Below are positions 43,033 to 54,224 of a stretch of DNA of 64,000 bases, piece after piece. A program made the translations under genes and the position numbers. Source of the stretch: Tolypocladium sp. Sup5 PDA-1 (lineage: Eukaryota; Ascomycota; Sordariomycetes; Hypocreales; Ophiocordycipitaceae); the NCBI GenBank assembly GCA_000750105.3, contig JPHH03000005.1, positions 806,001 to 870,000 on the forward strand, given 5' to 3'. Numbering within the stretch: position 1 is the first letter of the stretch; the number at the start of each line of letters is the position of its first letter. A model generated the notes under the pieces. It did not search any database. It saw only the letters and a list, made by a program, of their open reading frames with translations, and was not told the DNA's origin.

Positions 43033-43845
43033 TCAGGCGTCGAGCGGATCCTCGAGGAACTCGTAGCCCTCCTCCGGCGGCAGCAGGTACGCCGAGACGG
43101 CCAGGCCCGCGGCGGCGAGGAGACACATGGCGGCGCTGACGGTGCTGAGGTACCACGAGAAGTCGAGTTTCCACCCGGGAACGGTGAACTGGTCGTCGTT
43201 CTCAAAGAGGTACGCCTGAACCGAGTTAGCAAACATGACTCTCCAACCATGCAGGAATCAGCGAGCCGGGGACCCACCACAATCGAGATCATGACGAACT
43301 CAACCACCGCCACCAGCGACAGCATCCCGCCCACAAACGGCCAGCCCGTCTCGCGCTTGTACTTGCCGCCGCGCAGGATGACGGCGAAGCCCACCAGGCC
43401 CGCGAGGCACAGGATGGCCGCCAGCGAGGCCATGAAGCCGACGGTGCGCCACATGGAGCAGAAGTAGCGCTCCTCGCCCGCCTGGCACAGCTCCGCGTAG
43501 GGGAAGTCGCGGCACGGCGGCGCGTCGAGGCTCGAGCAGCTCTTGTGCAGGCCGATGTGCTTCTCGAACGTCTCGCCCTGGGCCGTGGTGACCGAGTACG
43601 AGACCCAGTTGGGGGTGGCGATGGAGGCGACGATCATGGCAGTTGCTGCATGCGTGTGTTAGCCTCAGGCTCTCTCCATGTTTGCGCGCTTGTTGTGCCG
43701 TTGAACGGGTGGCATCGCCGTCGTTGGCAGCCGGCGGTGACGGCAATGACGACGTCATCGCGCCCAGCGCACAGCGCGCAGAGGGGCGAAACGTACCGGC
43801 GACGCAGGCCACCAGGGCCGCCGAGTAGACAGAGACGCGAGTCAT
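43033..43845 (-). CDS. Claudin-like four-span membrane protein
   Basis: Three minus-strand exons: 43845-43797, 43645-43278 and 43215-43033, giving 199 residues. Layout is that of the PMP22/claudin and SUR7/PalI-like group: a first span at about 5-30 (VYSAALVACVAATAMIVASI), an extracellular loop beginning TPNWVSY, and then several Cys (KSC, PPC, ELC, YFC). A second span follows (GFMASLAAILCLAGLVGFAV), then a short basic loop (RGGKYKRETG), a third span (VGGMLSLVAVVEFVMISIV) and a fourth (LSTVSAAMCLLAAAGLAVSA). The cytoplasmic tail is acidic. Fungal relatives are tied to plasma-membrane organisation and wall signalling; that role here is inference. The 151-base first intron hides the start codon. 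Confidence 0.82.
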
Positions 43846-44970
43846 GGCTGGAGCCGCTGCGCAGACGAGATTGAAGACACGGTGTTGGAACAAGAGAAGC
43901 AAATGGATGGCCGGTGTGAAGACGGGAGGGAGGCGAGAAAAGAGCTGCCTGGTGGGCGACCGCTGGTGATAGCTGGCAGTTTCGAGGTGGCCTCCGAGCC
44001 CATCCCCGGGCTGGGACTAGCGCAAGTCTCCTTGCGCTGTGGTAGGGCGGTTGGGCGGGTCTCGTCACATCTGGCAAGTCTGACTGATATCTAATAATTA
44101 GCGGCAGGCGTCTTTTCCTCTCGCTCCCGCCTGTAGTGCAAGCCCAAGTTCTCGAGATATCGCGACATGGCCTTGACCGCCGCGCCTGGAGGCTGTGCTC
44201 TGGAAATTACGCACGCCGCTGCAGGCGATATCAAGATGGTCGGGGCCCTCCTGCGCCCTCAGCAACCCAGACCTGTCAATGGCGCCGGTACACCTGTCGG
44301 TCAGCATGCACAAAATGCCTGCGCGCCGCCACCGTCTACGAGCATCCGGGCCAGTGATCCACAGGTCGCCCGCACGCAGAGTCGCACTCGCAGAACTCGG
44401 TTCAGGCTGGTAGCAACCATGCGACTACCCGACTGTCGTGCCGCGTGACACTCTGGGCGGGCCTATGGATCTGCGCCCTTGACCTCGCCCGCAACCCGAA
44501 TGGCACTCTGTTATCAGCTCAGGTCGCACCGCGATGCCACAAAATGCCATCCACGGCGAGATGGATTGCGGGAAGATGCGATTGCCCGGCCAGCCGCCTG
44601 GCGTCGCGGGGGGACTGGCAAACAAACGGCAGACGCCGTGCCGATACTGTCGAGCGTTGCTTAGAGGCGGCGGCGGAGGGGAGGACCGCAGTGACATTCA
44701 ACGCCAACCTGGCGCTTCATAGGCGCAGACGATGGAGTTTGTTCACAGCAAGAACCACATACTGTAGTACTCGCCCTAGAACTCGAGACATCCGTGTATT
44801 CTGATCGGGGCTAGACATCCGCAGGCATCAGTAGCTCCTCCGTCTCGGCTCCCAAGCCGGCCCTTTCCGGCCCGGTCTCCACCCGCCCACCCCCGCGCCC
44901 GCTCCGTCATCGCATCTACGGCCTTCCCCCTCCGCCTCACGAACAACATTCCACTTCCATCCAACAAACG
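43846..44970. other. Divergent intergenic region, claudin-like gene / omega-amidase
   Basis: Start codons of the two genes are 1.1 kb apart. No repeat or protein-like frame noted. The sequence immediately before 44971 is C/T-rich, typical of leaders in this window. Confidence 0.5.
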
Positions 44971-45999
44971 ATGCGCTCCCCCCTCCGTCCCCTCCTCCTC
45001 CTCCTCCTCTCCCGCCCGCAAACCCCTTCCGCAAAGCCCCTCGCCCCCATCCTCCGCTCCCGCCTCGTCCGCAAAATGTCGTCGTCCACGCCGGCAGGCC
45101 CCGTGCTCCAGCGGCCCGTCAAGCTCGCTTGCATCCAGCTCGCCTCCGGCGCCGACAAGCCCGCCAACCTCGCCCGCGCCGCGTCCCAGGTCGCAAAGGC
45201 CGCGCAGGCCGGCTCCAAGATCGTCGTCCTCCCCGAGTGCTTCAACTCGCCCTACGGGTGCGCCTACTTCCCCGCCTACGCCGAGACGCTGCTCCCCTCG
45301 CCCCCGCCCGCCGACCAGGCGCCGTCCTTCCACGCCCTGTCGCGCATGGCCGCCGACAACGCCGTCTACCTCGTCGGTGGTTCCATCCCCGAGCGCGACC
45401 CGCACGACCCGTCCAAGTACTACAATACCAGCCTCGTCTTCGGGCCCGACGGCGCCCTGCTCGACGCCTTCCGCAAGGTGCATCTCTTCGACATCGACAT
45501 CCCGGGCAAGATCACCTTCCGCGAGTCCGACGTCCTCAGCCCGGGCAACCGCCTCGCCCTCGTCCCGCTGCCCGGGTACGGCACCCTCGCCGTCGCCATC
45601 TGCTACGACGTGCGCTTCCCCGAGCTCGCCACCATCGCCGCCCGCAAGGGCGCCTTTGCCCTCGTCTACCCGGGCGCCTTCAACCTCACCACCGGCGCCC
45701 TGCACTGGGAGCTGCTCGCCCGCGCCCGCGCCGTCGACAACCAGATCTACGTCGCCATGTGCAGCCCCGCGCGCGACATGAGCGCGTCCTACAACGCCTG
45801 GGGCCATAGCATGATCGTCGACCCCATGGCAAAGGTGCTCGTCGAGGCCGAGGAGACGGAGACGATCATCGAGGCCGAGCTCGATGGGGCCAAGATTGTG
45901 GAGGCGAGAAAGAATATCCCCCTGAATACCCAGCGGCGGTTCGACGTCTACCCGGATGTGAGCCAAGGAAAGGTACAATTCGAAGAGCCAAGCTCCTGA
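44971..45999 (+). CDS. NIT2: Omega-amidase, nitrilase family (NIT2 type)
   Basis: Nitrilase-superfamily amidase that hydrolyses alpha-ketoglutaramate and alpha-ketosuccinamate, the transamination products of Gln and Asn. Single exon, 342 residues. The catalytic Glu-Lys-Cys triad is at E89 (VVLPECFNSPYG), K169 (FRKVHLFDIDIPGKITF) and C211 (AICYDVRFPEL). The segments VYPGAFNLTTGALHWELL and AWGHSMIVDP match the NIT2 branch rather than the deaminated-glutathione amidase branch. The first 35 residues are Leu/Arg/Pro/Ser-rich with no acidic residue, like a mitochondrial presequence, and an internal ATG at 45076 (MSSSTPAG) sits just before the enzyme core. Two products, mitochondrial and cytosolic, are possible. 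Convergent with SPE3. Confidence 0.94.
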   Translation: MRSPLRPLLLLLLSRPQTPSAKPLAPILRSRLVRKMSSSTPAGPVLQRPVKLACIQLASGADKPANLARAASQVAKAAQAGSKIVVLPECFNSPYGCAYFPAYAETLLPSPPPADQAPSFHALSRMAADNAVYLVGGSIPERDPHDPSKYYNTSLVFGPDGALLDAFRKVHLFDIDIPGKITFRESDVLSPGNRLALVPLPGYGTLAVAICYDVRFPELATIAARKGAFALVYPGAFNLTTGALHWELLARARAVDNQIYVAMCSPARDMSASYNAWGHSMIVDPMAKVLVEAEETETIIEAELDGAKIVEARKNIPLNTQRRFDVYPDVSQGKVQFEEPSS

Positions 46000-46301
46000 T
46001 ACCCCTCATGCGTTAAGCCAGACCTTCCAAGGGTATAAGCCACATCTGTAGACATATGGCCATGATTACGAAAATCAAATAATCAACCAAGACTTGCTTT
46101 CAGGGGTGTCACCGGATCTGCACATGACAAGAGTATCGCAGACGATTCCATAACCAGTTATTTTCCCATTCCAGCAGAGGGCTCGCACCTGCTCCGCGTA
46201 GGTGTCTATCAATAAGTTTTCATCAAGCCTTGACCAGAGTGACCCAGATCTCAAAGCACGTCCTCCTTTTGGCATCCCTCGCTCTTCTCCAGGCCTCCCC
46301 C
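46000..46301. other. Convergent intergenic region
   Basis: 3' flanks of the omega-amidase gene and SPE3. A short AT-rich patch at about 46060-46085 may hold a polyadenylation signal. Nothing else seen. Confidence 0.55.
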
Positions 46302-47939
46302 CTATTGCAGGGCCTTCTTGGCAAAGGTCGGCAGGATGAAGCTGGCCTTGTGGATCTCGGCGTTGTAGTAGCGGCACTTCTGCTCCTCCTCCTCGGGCGT
46401 CCACCGGCGGAGAGGCACCTTGACGTCGCGGCTGGCGTCCTTGCAGCAGACCATGAAGCCGATCTGGCCCGAGGGGTAGGTAGGGATGGTGGTGTAGGCG
46501 TACTCGGCTACCGGGAAGATCTCCTTGCAGTCCTTCTTGAGCTGGGTGATGAGGGGCAGGTGCAGCCATTGGTTCTCAGCTGTGGTTCACGAGTCAGCCA
46601 TGGGACGCGCCTCGTTCAGGCCTGGCAGGGGTGTGCTAGGAGGGAAGAGCACGACAAACAGCTCGACCGACAACAGCAGGTCGCGCGCGCGACTTCGTGC
46701 AACACGGGACTACCGGAAGCAGGGCTGTGGGAAAGCAGCACTCGCCTCGGGCAGTCCCTAGGATACGAGGGGTACAAACAAGGCGGCCTTGCGCCAGCCA
46801 AGGTTCCCACACACTGCCGTTCCTAGGGACCCCTCTACTTTCCCCAAGAAAAACTGAGACATACAACCTTGGGTGGTAATGACGCCGCCCTCGCGGAGGG
46901 CGTCGTGGAGAAGCTGGAAGTAGGGCTTCTTGAAGAGGCTCTCGGCGGGGCCCTCGGGGTCGGACGAGTCGGTGATGATGACGTCGAAGGCGTTCTTGTA
47001 CTCGTCGAGGAACTTGAAGCCGTCGCCGATGTGGACGGTGCTCTTGGCGTGGGTGAGGCCCGCGGCCATGCCGGGGAGGAACTGCTTGGACAGGCGGATG
47101 ACAGCCTAGGGGTAGTGTCTTAGCATCACCGGCCAGAGACGACTAGGTAGATGGAGGCTCGTACCTCGTCAATGTCGCAGAGGATGGCCTGCTCAACGCA
47201 GTCGTGCTTGACGACCTCGCGGAGGACACCACCGTCGCCGCCGCCGATGACGAGAACCTTCTTGGGGTTGGGGTGCGAGTGCATGGCGAGGTGGGCAATC
47301 ATCTCCTGGTAGGAGAACTCGTCGCGCTCGGTGCACTGGATGACATTGTCCAGGACGAGGACGGTGCCGTAGTCGGTGGACTTGAAGATGAGGACGTCTT
47401 GGTACTGGCTCTTCTCGTGGTGCAGGACCTTTTCGACCTTGAGGGTCATGGCCTGGCCTGTGGGTAGGGCATGAGTCTGGGGCCCTGATGGCGCTGGGTG
47501 AAGAGATGCTTACCGGGCCACATGTCCGAGATCTCTCGGAACCAGCCATCTGTACATCGTGTCAGTATGTCATTCTATACATGAATTGGTCCTGTAGGGT
47601 CGTCGGCGAGGAGCAATTGAGGTGACGGTCGATGTCATGTCAATCTCACTTGTGAGATTTTCCCCCGGCCACTGACAGAGCACGGAGCCGCTGTTCTGGG
47701 TGTCGAGGGTGCCATTGACGAAATTGAAAGCCCGCAACGTCTTCAAAGACATGTTTCAATCGTCACAACGACAGATACAGCAGCACCAGCGTCCGTTCTC
47801 GTCAACGCCATCGCTTGACGTCGAATTATCCCCTCGTCATCCATCCATCCATGGAGGGGCAGCAAAATACACACAGCGCGGGGTAACAGAAAAACTCGGC
47901 GGACTCACCCTTGATGGTGGGGTGCGTGATTTCAGACAT
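46302..47939 (-). CDS. SPE3: Spermidine synthase
   Basis: Aminopropyl transferase that makes spermidine from putrescine and decarboxylated S-adenosylmethionine. Five minus-strand exons: 47939-47909, 47549-47514, 47457-47165, 47105-46868 and 46579-46302, giving 291 residues. The joins produce MSEITHPTIKDGWFREISDM then WPGQAMTLKVEKVLHHEKSQ. Core motifs are QCTERDEFSYQEMIAHL, the nucleotide-binding VLVIGGGDGGVLREV, CDIDE, and the catalytic DVIITDSSDPEGPAESLF. The C-terminal YTTIPTYPSGQIGFMVC is also typical. The first and last introns are long for this window (359 and 288 bases). An in-frame ATG at 48104 would add 55 residues that include PRLRAPFSTSSSP, a mitochondrial-like sequence; see findings. 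Confidence 0.95.
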
Positions 47940-50900
47940 GTTGCTGGAGGGTGAAGACGAAGTCGAGAACGGAGCGCGCAGTCGGGGTATCGCGAGCAAT
48001 GGTGTTGTTGACGCAAGAAGCGGAATGGGTGAGTCGCTGTTGTTGATGTTGTTGTTGTTGTTGTTGCTGCAGGACGGAAGAACTGGATTCGTCGGCTCCA
48101 GCATTTTCCCAGTTGACGCCGTCAGTGGGGAGAAAATTTTTGGCGGCGTCCGCGGGCACAGCAGCCTCCAGCTCCGATGCGGATGCCCAGACTTTGGCGC
48201 AGTTGGGCAGCAGCCACGGGCCTTGATCAGGCTCCTGGACAGCAAATTCGCCGTACGCCCGGTGCCTTCACGCATTGCTTCACGAGTACACAATGTAAAC
48301 ATAGGCAGGCAGCCGTCATGGCCGCTCAATGCGCAGGGAGCATCGTCGTCGGTCGGGCGTCATCAGGCATGTAAAGCCGCGCCTTTATCGCTAAGATTCC
48401 AACAGATGATAGCCTACGGAGTACCCTCAACCCATTGCGCCCCCGCTGTTGCTGTGTCCAGCCGTGACATCATCCTGGCACTGCCATATGCCCGCAGAGA
48501 GCAACGGCGTTGTCTTGCAGTTGCTCGCGTTCGTCTATATGCAGTTCACTCCTTGCTGGTGTTGATCATAAGATTTTATTCTGCAGTGCCTTCTCTTTGC
48601 AGGTGTCTGCATACATAGGTAGAGCTGTCCGTCGTCGGTTCCGATTCGACTGTTCCCCGCCCCTACCATCACCAACCGACAGAATTGAACATAACGAGAG
48701 CTGCAAACCGACGGGCTCGGCTCGGCCTGAACGCGCAGGCCGTTGTTGCAACGCATCGAGAGCGACTGGTCAGATTGATGCCCGCAAACCGTTGCTTCTA
48801 GTAACGCACAGCCTGCCAACGGCATAATGGCATCCCGGCACACACAACCGCGGACCTCGAAGCAGCGCATGCTCCGATGCCAGGTGCCGAGCGTTTCTGC
48901 GGGCGTACGGAGGCTGCATCATCTTGAACACTGACAGCCCCAGATCAGTGGCTATCGCCGCCGACAAAACACTTGTGCCCCCTTGCTTGTGCATCAAACG
49001 ATGCTCCAGTCGGCAGGATGCAAATCTGCCGAGTAGGCCTATCTGCTGGAGTTGCTGCCACCAAGCGGAGGGTTCTCGTATAATTGCCCAAATAGGCAAT
49101 ACGGCCACATGAGAGAGTCCGCGATGCCGCATCCGACGAAAAGCCTCGGACCTATTCACCGGCTCGGCAGATCCATATTGACCTTGAATCGCTATCACAG
49201 TCCGTCCATCCGTCCAACATCGGCTCCGCGTCCCGAGTCGCTCTGCCGGTGGCTTCTGAAACCAAGCGGACGCGCCGCAGCATGGTCGCTGCAATAGCTC
49301 GCATGTGCAGAGATTCCAACTGTTGTCCCAGCCATGCTCGGATACTCCTCTCGGACTCTTCCTTAGCCGGCCGTCAAACCCAAGGACCCTGTCTCGTCAC
49401 ATATTACCTCCCTCACCCCGCAGCCAGGCGGCATTGTGAATCCTTACTCGTGAAGCGCTCCTCGATGGCGCAGGTCTCCCTCCCCTTGTTGTCATCGGTG
49501 CCCCGTTCGGGAGGCGCCATCCCACTGAACAGTGGCTTCCAGTCCATGCAGTTATTCCGCGTCAATGGTTATAACTTATGCAGCCGTTGTCCGCGCCGCA
49601 TTGCTCGCGTGGCATTGCCAGTTCAAATGCTCCCGTCATCAGCTCGGACAATGCAGCGCTGCTTACGAGTATAGTCGGAACGTCACAGTTGCGCACGGCC
49701 TTGAGGCGGATGGTGGTCGCCTGTCCTCCATTCAAGGCCCCATTCGACCTTGCGGTAGGGATGATGCTTGTTCGCGTCGATGTCTGTGTGCGCGTGGCGT
49801 GTTCTTAGCATGAGTAGAGCAGCCACTGGTGCCTTTGCTTCGTCTGAATCACCAGCACCAGCTGATGGCGATCCTGGCGGCGGGCTCATCAATCGGAGCA
49901 TCACCCGCGACGTCGACATAAAGCACGCAGCAGTTTGCATGTCTAGCGCGCACTTTGTACGGCCGCCGATTGGCAAAGCCGAAACTGCACTGGCAGTCCA
50001 CCCAACATTGCATGTTAACCGGCCCTGCAAACGGTGGTCTTGCTTGGCGGACATCGTCGCGGTGTGTGTCTCATGATATTAATAATAAAAGGTCATCGGT
50101 AGTCTGTAACGGAAATATCCAATGTCACCTCATCGCGGCCCGGCTCGTCTGGGAAATGCCTCGGCTCGTTCCATAGGGAGCTATCATATATCGCATGACA
50201 TGCCTCGCCTTTCCCCGACTAATAACATGACTCCCGGCCTGTTTGTGACAAGTGGTCCTCGAGAGCCACAGTGTTGAAACATGGCATTTGCCAGGTTGCC
50301 CGTTATCGCTTGTGCCCACTGGAGAACGTACTTCGTACCACGACGGATGCTCGTGGTTGCAGAAGGCTTGGCCTTTGTAACCTCCGACAGTGGTATCGGG
50401 CTTGATCTCCTCTTGCAGAGTCGCATCGTGTTGTCACCGGTCGTCCCGCGCAGGCGCTGCCATGAGCCCGACTCCTGGATTCGACCGCAGACCAATTAGT
50501 TAGCTCAATCCCAGATTTGGCATTCTCGAAGCATTCGAACAAGACCACTCTTCGGGCGCATTTGCGGCATGAAGACCGCCCGTCTTCTCGCAACCGCAGC
50601 AAGCCGCCCCTCGGCTATTATCAGGGGCTCGTGGCAACAGGGAACATGTGGACGGATGAATAGTCCCAAATCGCTTAATCCCAAAAACCAGTCATGGATG
50701 TGCTCTTGGGTGTGTCAGCGGTAAGGGTTTAGGCCTGGCGACCGGAACCGGTACTGGGACCCGGGACCGGGTAGCCCACAGTGGCTGAATTACTCCATCT
50801 CTTGGCACTCGTTCTCTGGTTGCCGGTTTGGGGGGGCCAGTGGTTCGTTGGTTCGTCCAGGTCTCTCTTCTTCCGCAGATGGAGGCGTCGCCATCGTAGG

Positions 50901-52753
50901 TGCCACGCGGTTTAGCCGCAAACGTCCGTCGCCGGGAGACATGCACGTTGGTGTCTTGTGTCCACGCATCATCCGCCCGGTGGCCTGAGTCCGCAGGACG
51001 GCATGGGAATAGATGGGAGAAGCAGGTCTCTCCGTTAGTGTCAAAACAGTGACACTGATGCCAGCAACGACCAGGTTGCATTGGGAGCCAGAACAAGCTG
51101 AGTCTAGTGCGTTGGCGCCATGTCAGAAGGTCTTTCTGTAGGTACATACGGAGTACGTCCGTAGTCCGCACAGGGGCGGCGCCTTCTGACGCCTTCGCCG
51201 CTGATGAACGGAAACTGTGGATGACCAGAGGGCATAAATCTGCGCAAAGAGAGGGTTTCCGCGTCGTTGACGATGAGAGTGTTTGCTCGCTTCTCGACAG
51301 CGAATTGCCGTAGCAGAAGTTGGACAGCAATAGCGCGGCGCTATAATACACAGATGCATGTGAGCAAGCAGGCAAGCAAGCAAACAAGCGGGCAGTGCCG
51401 TGGGTCTCGTCGCCCCTTTCGTCAGTGTGGCCACCAGAACCCTTGGATGACGGCGGGCGGGAGGCTCCCGAGCGAGCTGACGGGGATCAGACTACGAGTA
51501 GACTGGCATGCGAGTGCTGCACCCGTGCGTGTGCGTGTACAAGTACGGATTACGGATACGCGTGTGGTGGAAGACGGGAGGGATAGAGACATGCGAGAGC
51601 CAAGCTCTGATGAAGGCCTGCAAGCAAGACTGATGCTGTCGTAACCCTTACGAGTAGTAGTCCGTACTCGTGCTGGGGCCTCTAGGGAGTGACCCCGATC
51701 CGAGGCCCCAAAGCCCTCGCGCACGTGTGTCCATCGTGTCCATGAAGAGTGAGCGGGCTGAAGTTTAAGAGAGGCGAGAGGTGCATCCGATGTGACGTGC
51801 GAAGGTGGACGCGAAGGCACTTGGCCCAAGGTGTCATGATGGCCGACCCATTGGAAGTCTCGCGAGGGTATCGCCTGCTGCCAAGCAGCTGTCCGAAGCT
51901 ACCTGAAGAGGACCACTGGACCAGCGCAATGCAACTGGGCCGGACCCCGCTGCCTGCTGCGCTCGCCGCCTTCGTCAGTCTGAATCCTGAATCTGCAATC
52001 CATGCAGCAACCGAAACCCTCCCAGCCCTCCTCCGCCACGGCTCAAAAACGTGGGCTCCGACGCCCCTATATTGCCTCGAGGCTTGCCCCCAGTCTCTGT
52101 ACAGCAGTTGAGCTGCTGGAGCCCACCATCTCCTCCCACGTCACCCCCGTCCAGCGCCCGTGACCCCTGCGACAGACTCCTGCGACCCATCCGAGCACCC
52201 ATGCTAGCACCTGGAGGTGCAGCAGCGGCGACAGGACAAGAGACGAGGGCCCAGAAATCATCATAAAGGATCCTCCGTTACCACGTTCCCTGCCCGGGCG
52301 GAGCAATTGCGACGAGGAGGGGGATATTTTCCTCTTTGCGTCCTGTCTGCCTCCTCTTGTCGCGTGGTTGGCTGCACGCCCATTAAGCTATCTATACCAA
52401 CATTGCCTCGCGTGCCGCTGTCAACGAGGCTTTGATTAGATTTCGAGAGGCGTCTTTGCTCTCCCCACGACTCGACACGGCACAACACAACACTCTCTAG
52501 TCACCACCGATCCAGCGACACAACGAGCGCATTTCAAAGGCGAGCACCGCAGTCAGCCGAGGCGGACGGACGAGACAAGGGACCCGAGAGAACCGGAGGA
52601 TTTGACCCTCGCGCCGCAGCGCACAGAACAAGCCGACCGAACGGCTGTGCCCCATTGCCAGGCTCGCAACCTCGCCTTGCTTTACTTGACCCGAAATCGC
52701 TTTCTCCCTCACTACGCTGTTCGGCCGCGACGCTGGCCCAACCTGAATCCACC
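47940..52753. other. 4.8 kb gene-poor region
   Basis: Upstream of SPE3 and of the G-alpha gene. A TTG repeat at about 48044-48067 lies in the SPE3 leader. There is an exact GTACTTCGTAC at 50328-50338, a TACGGAGTAC at about 48415, and a cluster of TACGGA/TCCGTA words at 51140-51180 and 51540-51680. The last 300 bases are C/T-rich leader sequence. The many short frames lack codon bias and motifs; I found no gene. Confidence 0.5.
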
Positions 52754-54224
52754 ATGTGCTTCGGCAGCCGCGACAAGACCAACAGCGGTGCTGCCCGCTC
52801 GCGCGATATCGACCGGGTCATCCGCCAGGATGAGAAGCGCATGTCCAAAGAAGTGAAGTTGCTCCTGCTAGGTAAGCTCTACAGCTGCAGCCCCCGCAAG
52901 TGCGCCAGCGTCCAACGGCGACCAACAACTTGCCCGCGAACACCTCATGCTGTGTAACCGCGCTCTCTAGTACCAATGAAAGAAACGCTGACATACCGTG
53001 CGCCCAACAGGAGCTGGAGAGTCTGGAAAGTCCACGATTCTCAAGCAGATGAAGCTCATTTACTCCCAAGGCTTCAACAAGAACGAAAGGCTAGAGTGGA
53101 AGCCCGTCATCTTCAGCAACATTGTCCACTCGTTCCGCACCATCTCCGAGGCCATGACCGAGCTGAACTACCAGTTCGACAACCCGGACAACGAGGTGGG
53201 CTTCTTCCCCTTGTGCCAGCCCTCGTGGCCTCGCGTGCCATTCACCCCTTCCCCTGTGACAGCGGAACGGAGGGGCCCGCGGAGCAGGCATGACCCGCGA
53301 GACAACGGGACCCCAGCTGACTCGTCCGACTTCGGCAGAAATACATGGCCCATATTCTCGTGGAGAACGAGATTGGCCTCGAGGAGAAGCTGCCTCAGGA
53401 TTATTTTGAGCCAATCAAGGCGCTGTGGCAGGACAGCGGCGTCAAAGCGGCGATTGCAAAAGGCAATGAGTATGCGCTGCATGACAACCTGGCATAGTAT
53501 GACTCAGTTCGCCCAATCTGCACCCATCTCAGATGACAGCTAACTCGGTGGATACAGCTTCATTGACGACATGGACCGCATCTGGGCCGACGGATACGTT
53601 CCCAACAACCAGGACCTTCTTCGCTCGCGATTAAGGACTACAGGCATCACCGAGAGCGAATTCGACCTGGGCCAATTAACGTACCGGATGTTTGACGTGG
53701 GTGGCCAGAGATCGGAACGGAAGAAGTGGATCCACTGCTTCGAGAACGTAAACTGCCTGCTGTTCCTCGTTGCCATCAGTGGCTATGATCAATGCCTGGT
53801 GGAGGACAAGGATGGGGTAGGGCAACATGAACAAAGCTGGCCCTCAATCAAAGTACTGTGAGCTGACCGTGAGCTGCAGAACCAAATGAACGAGGCCCTG
53901 ATGCTCTGGGAGTCCATCGCCAACTCGCACTGGTTCACGAAATCGGCCATGATCCTCTTCCTCAACAAGATGGATCTCTTCAGGGAGAAGCTCCCGCACA
54001 GCCCCATCACCAAGTACGGATTCACCGACTACCACGGGCCCGAAGACGATTACAAGTCGGCTAGCAAGTACTTCCTCGACAAGTTCCGCGCGCTGAGCAG
54101 GAATCCCGAGAAGGAGATTTACGGACACTTTACCAACGCGACGGACACCAACCTGCTCAAGATCACCATGGGCTCTGTGCAGGACATGATTATCCAGCGC
54201 AACCTGAAACAACTCATCCTGTGA
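52754..54224 (+). CDS. Heterotrimeric G protein alpha subunit (probably fungal group II)
   Basis: GTPase switch that couples seven-span receptors to downstream signalling. Five exons, 52754-52871, 53011-53195, 53339-53496, 53558-53816 and 53880-54224, give 354 residues. All G motifs are present: the P-loop GAGESGKS at 40-47, switch I with R178 and T181 (RSRLRTTG), switch II DVGGQRSERKKW with Q204, FLNKMD at 267-272, and TNATDT near the end. The protein starts MCFGSRDK: it lacks the Gly-2 needed for N-myristoylation but has a Cys-2 that could be palmitoylated. It ends RNLKQLIL, without the Cys four from the end found in Gi-type subunits. The MCFG start and this tail are what I recall of fungal group II (GNA-2-like) subunits; group placement is from memory. 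Confidence 0.93.

Noticed and set aside
44776..45978. 400-codon minus-strand open frame
   Set aside because: Antisense of the omega-amidase gene, whose catalytic triad is clear; the Gly/Glu/Val-rich product has no motif.
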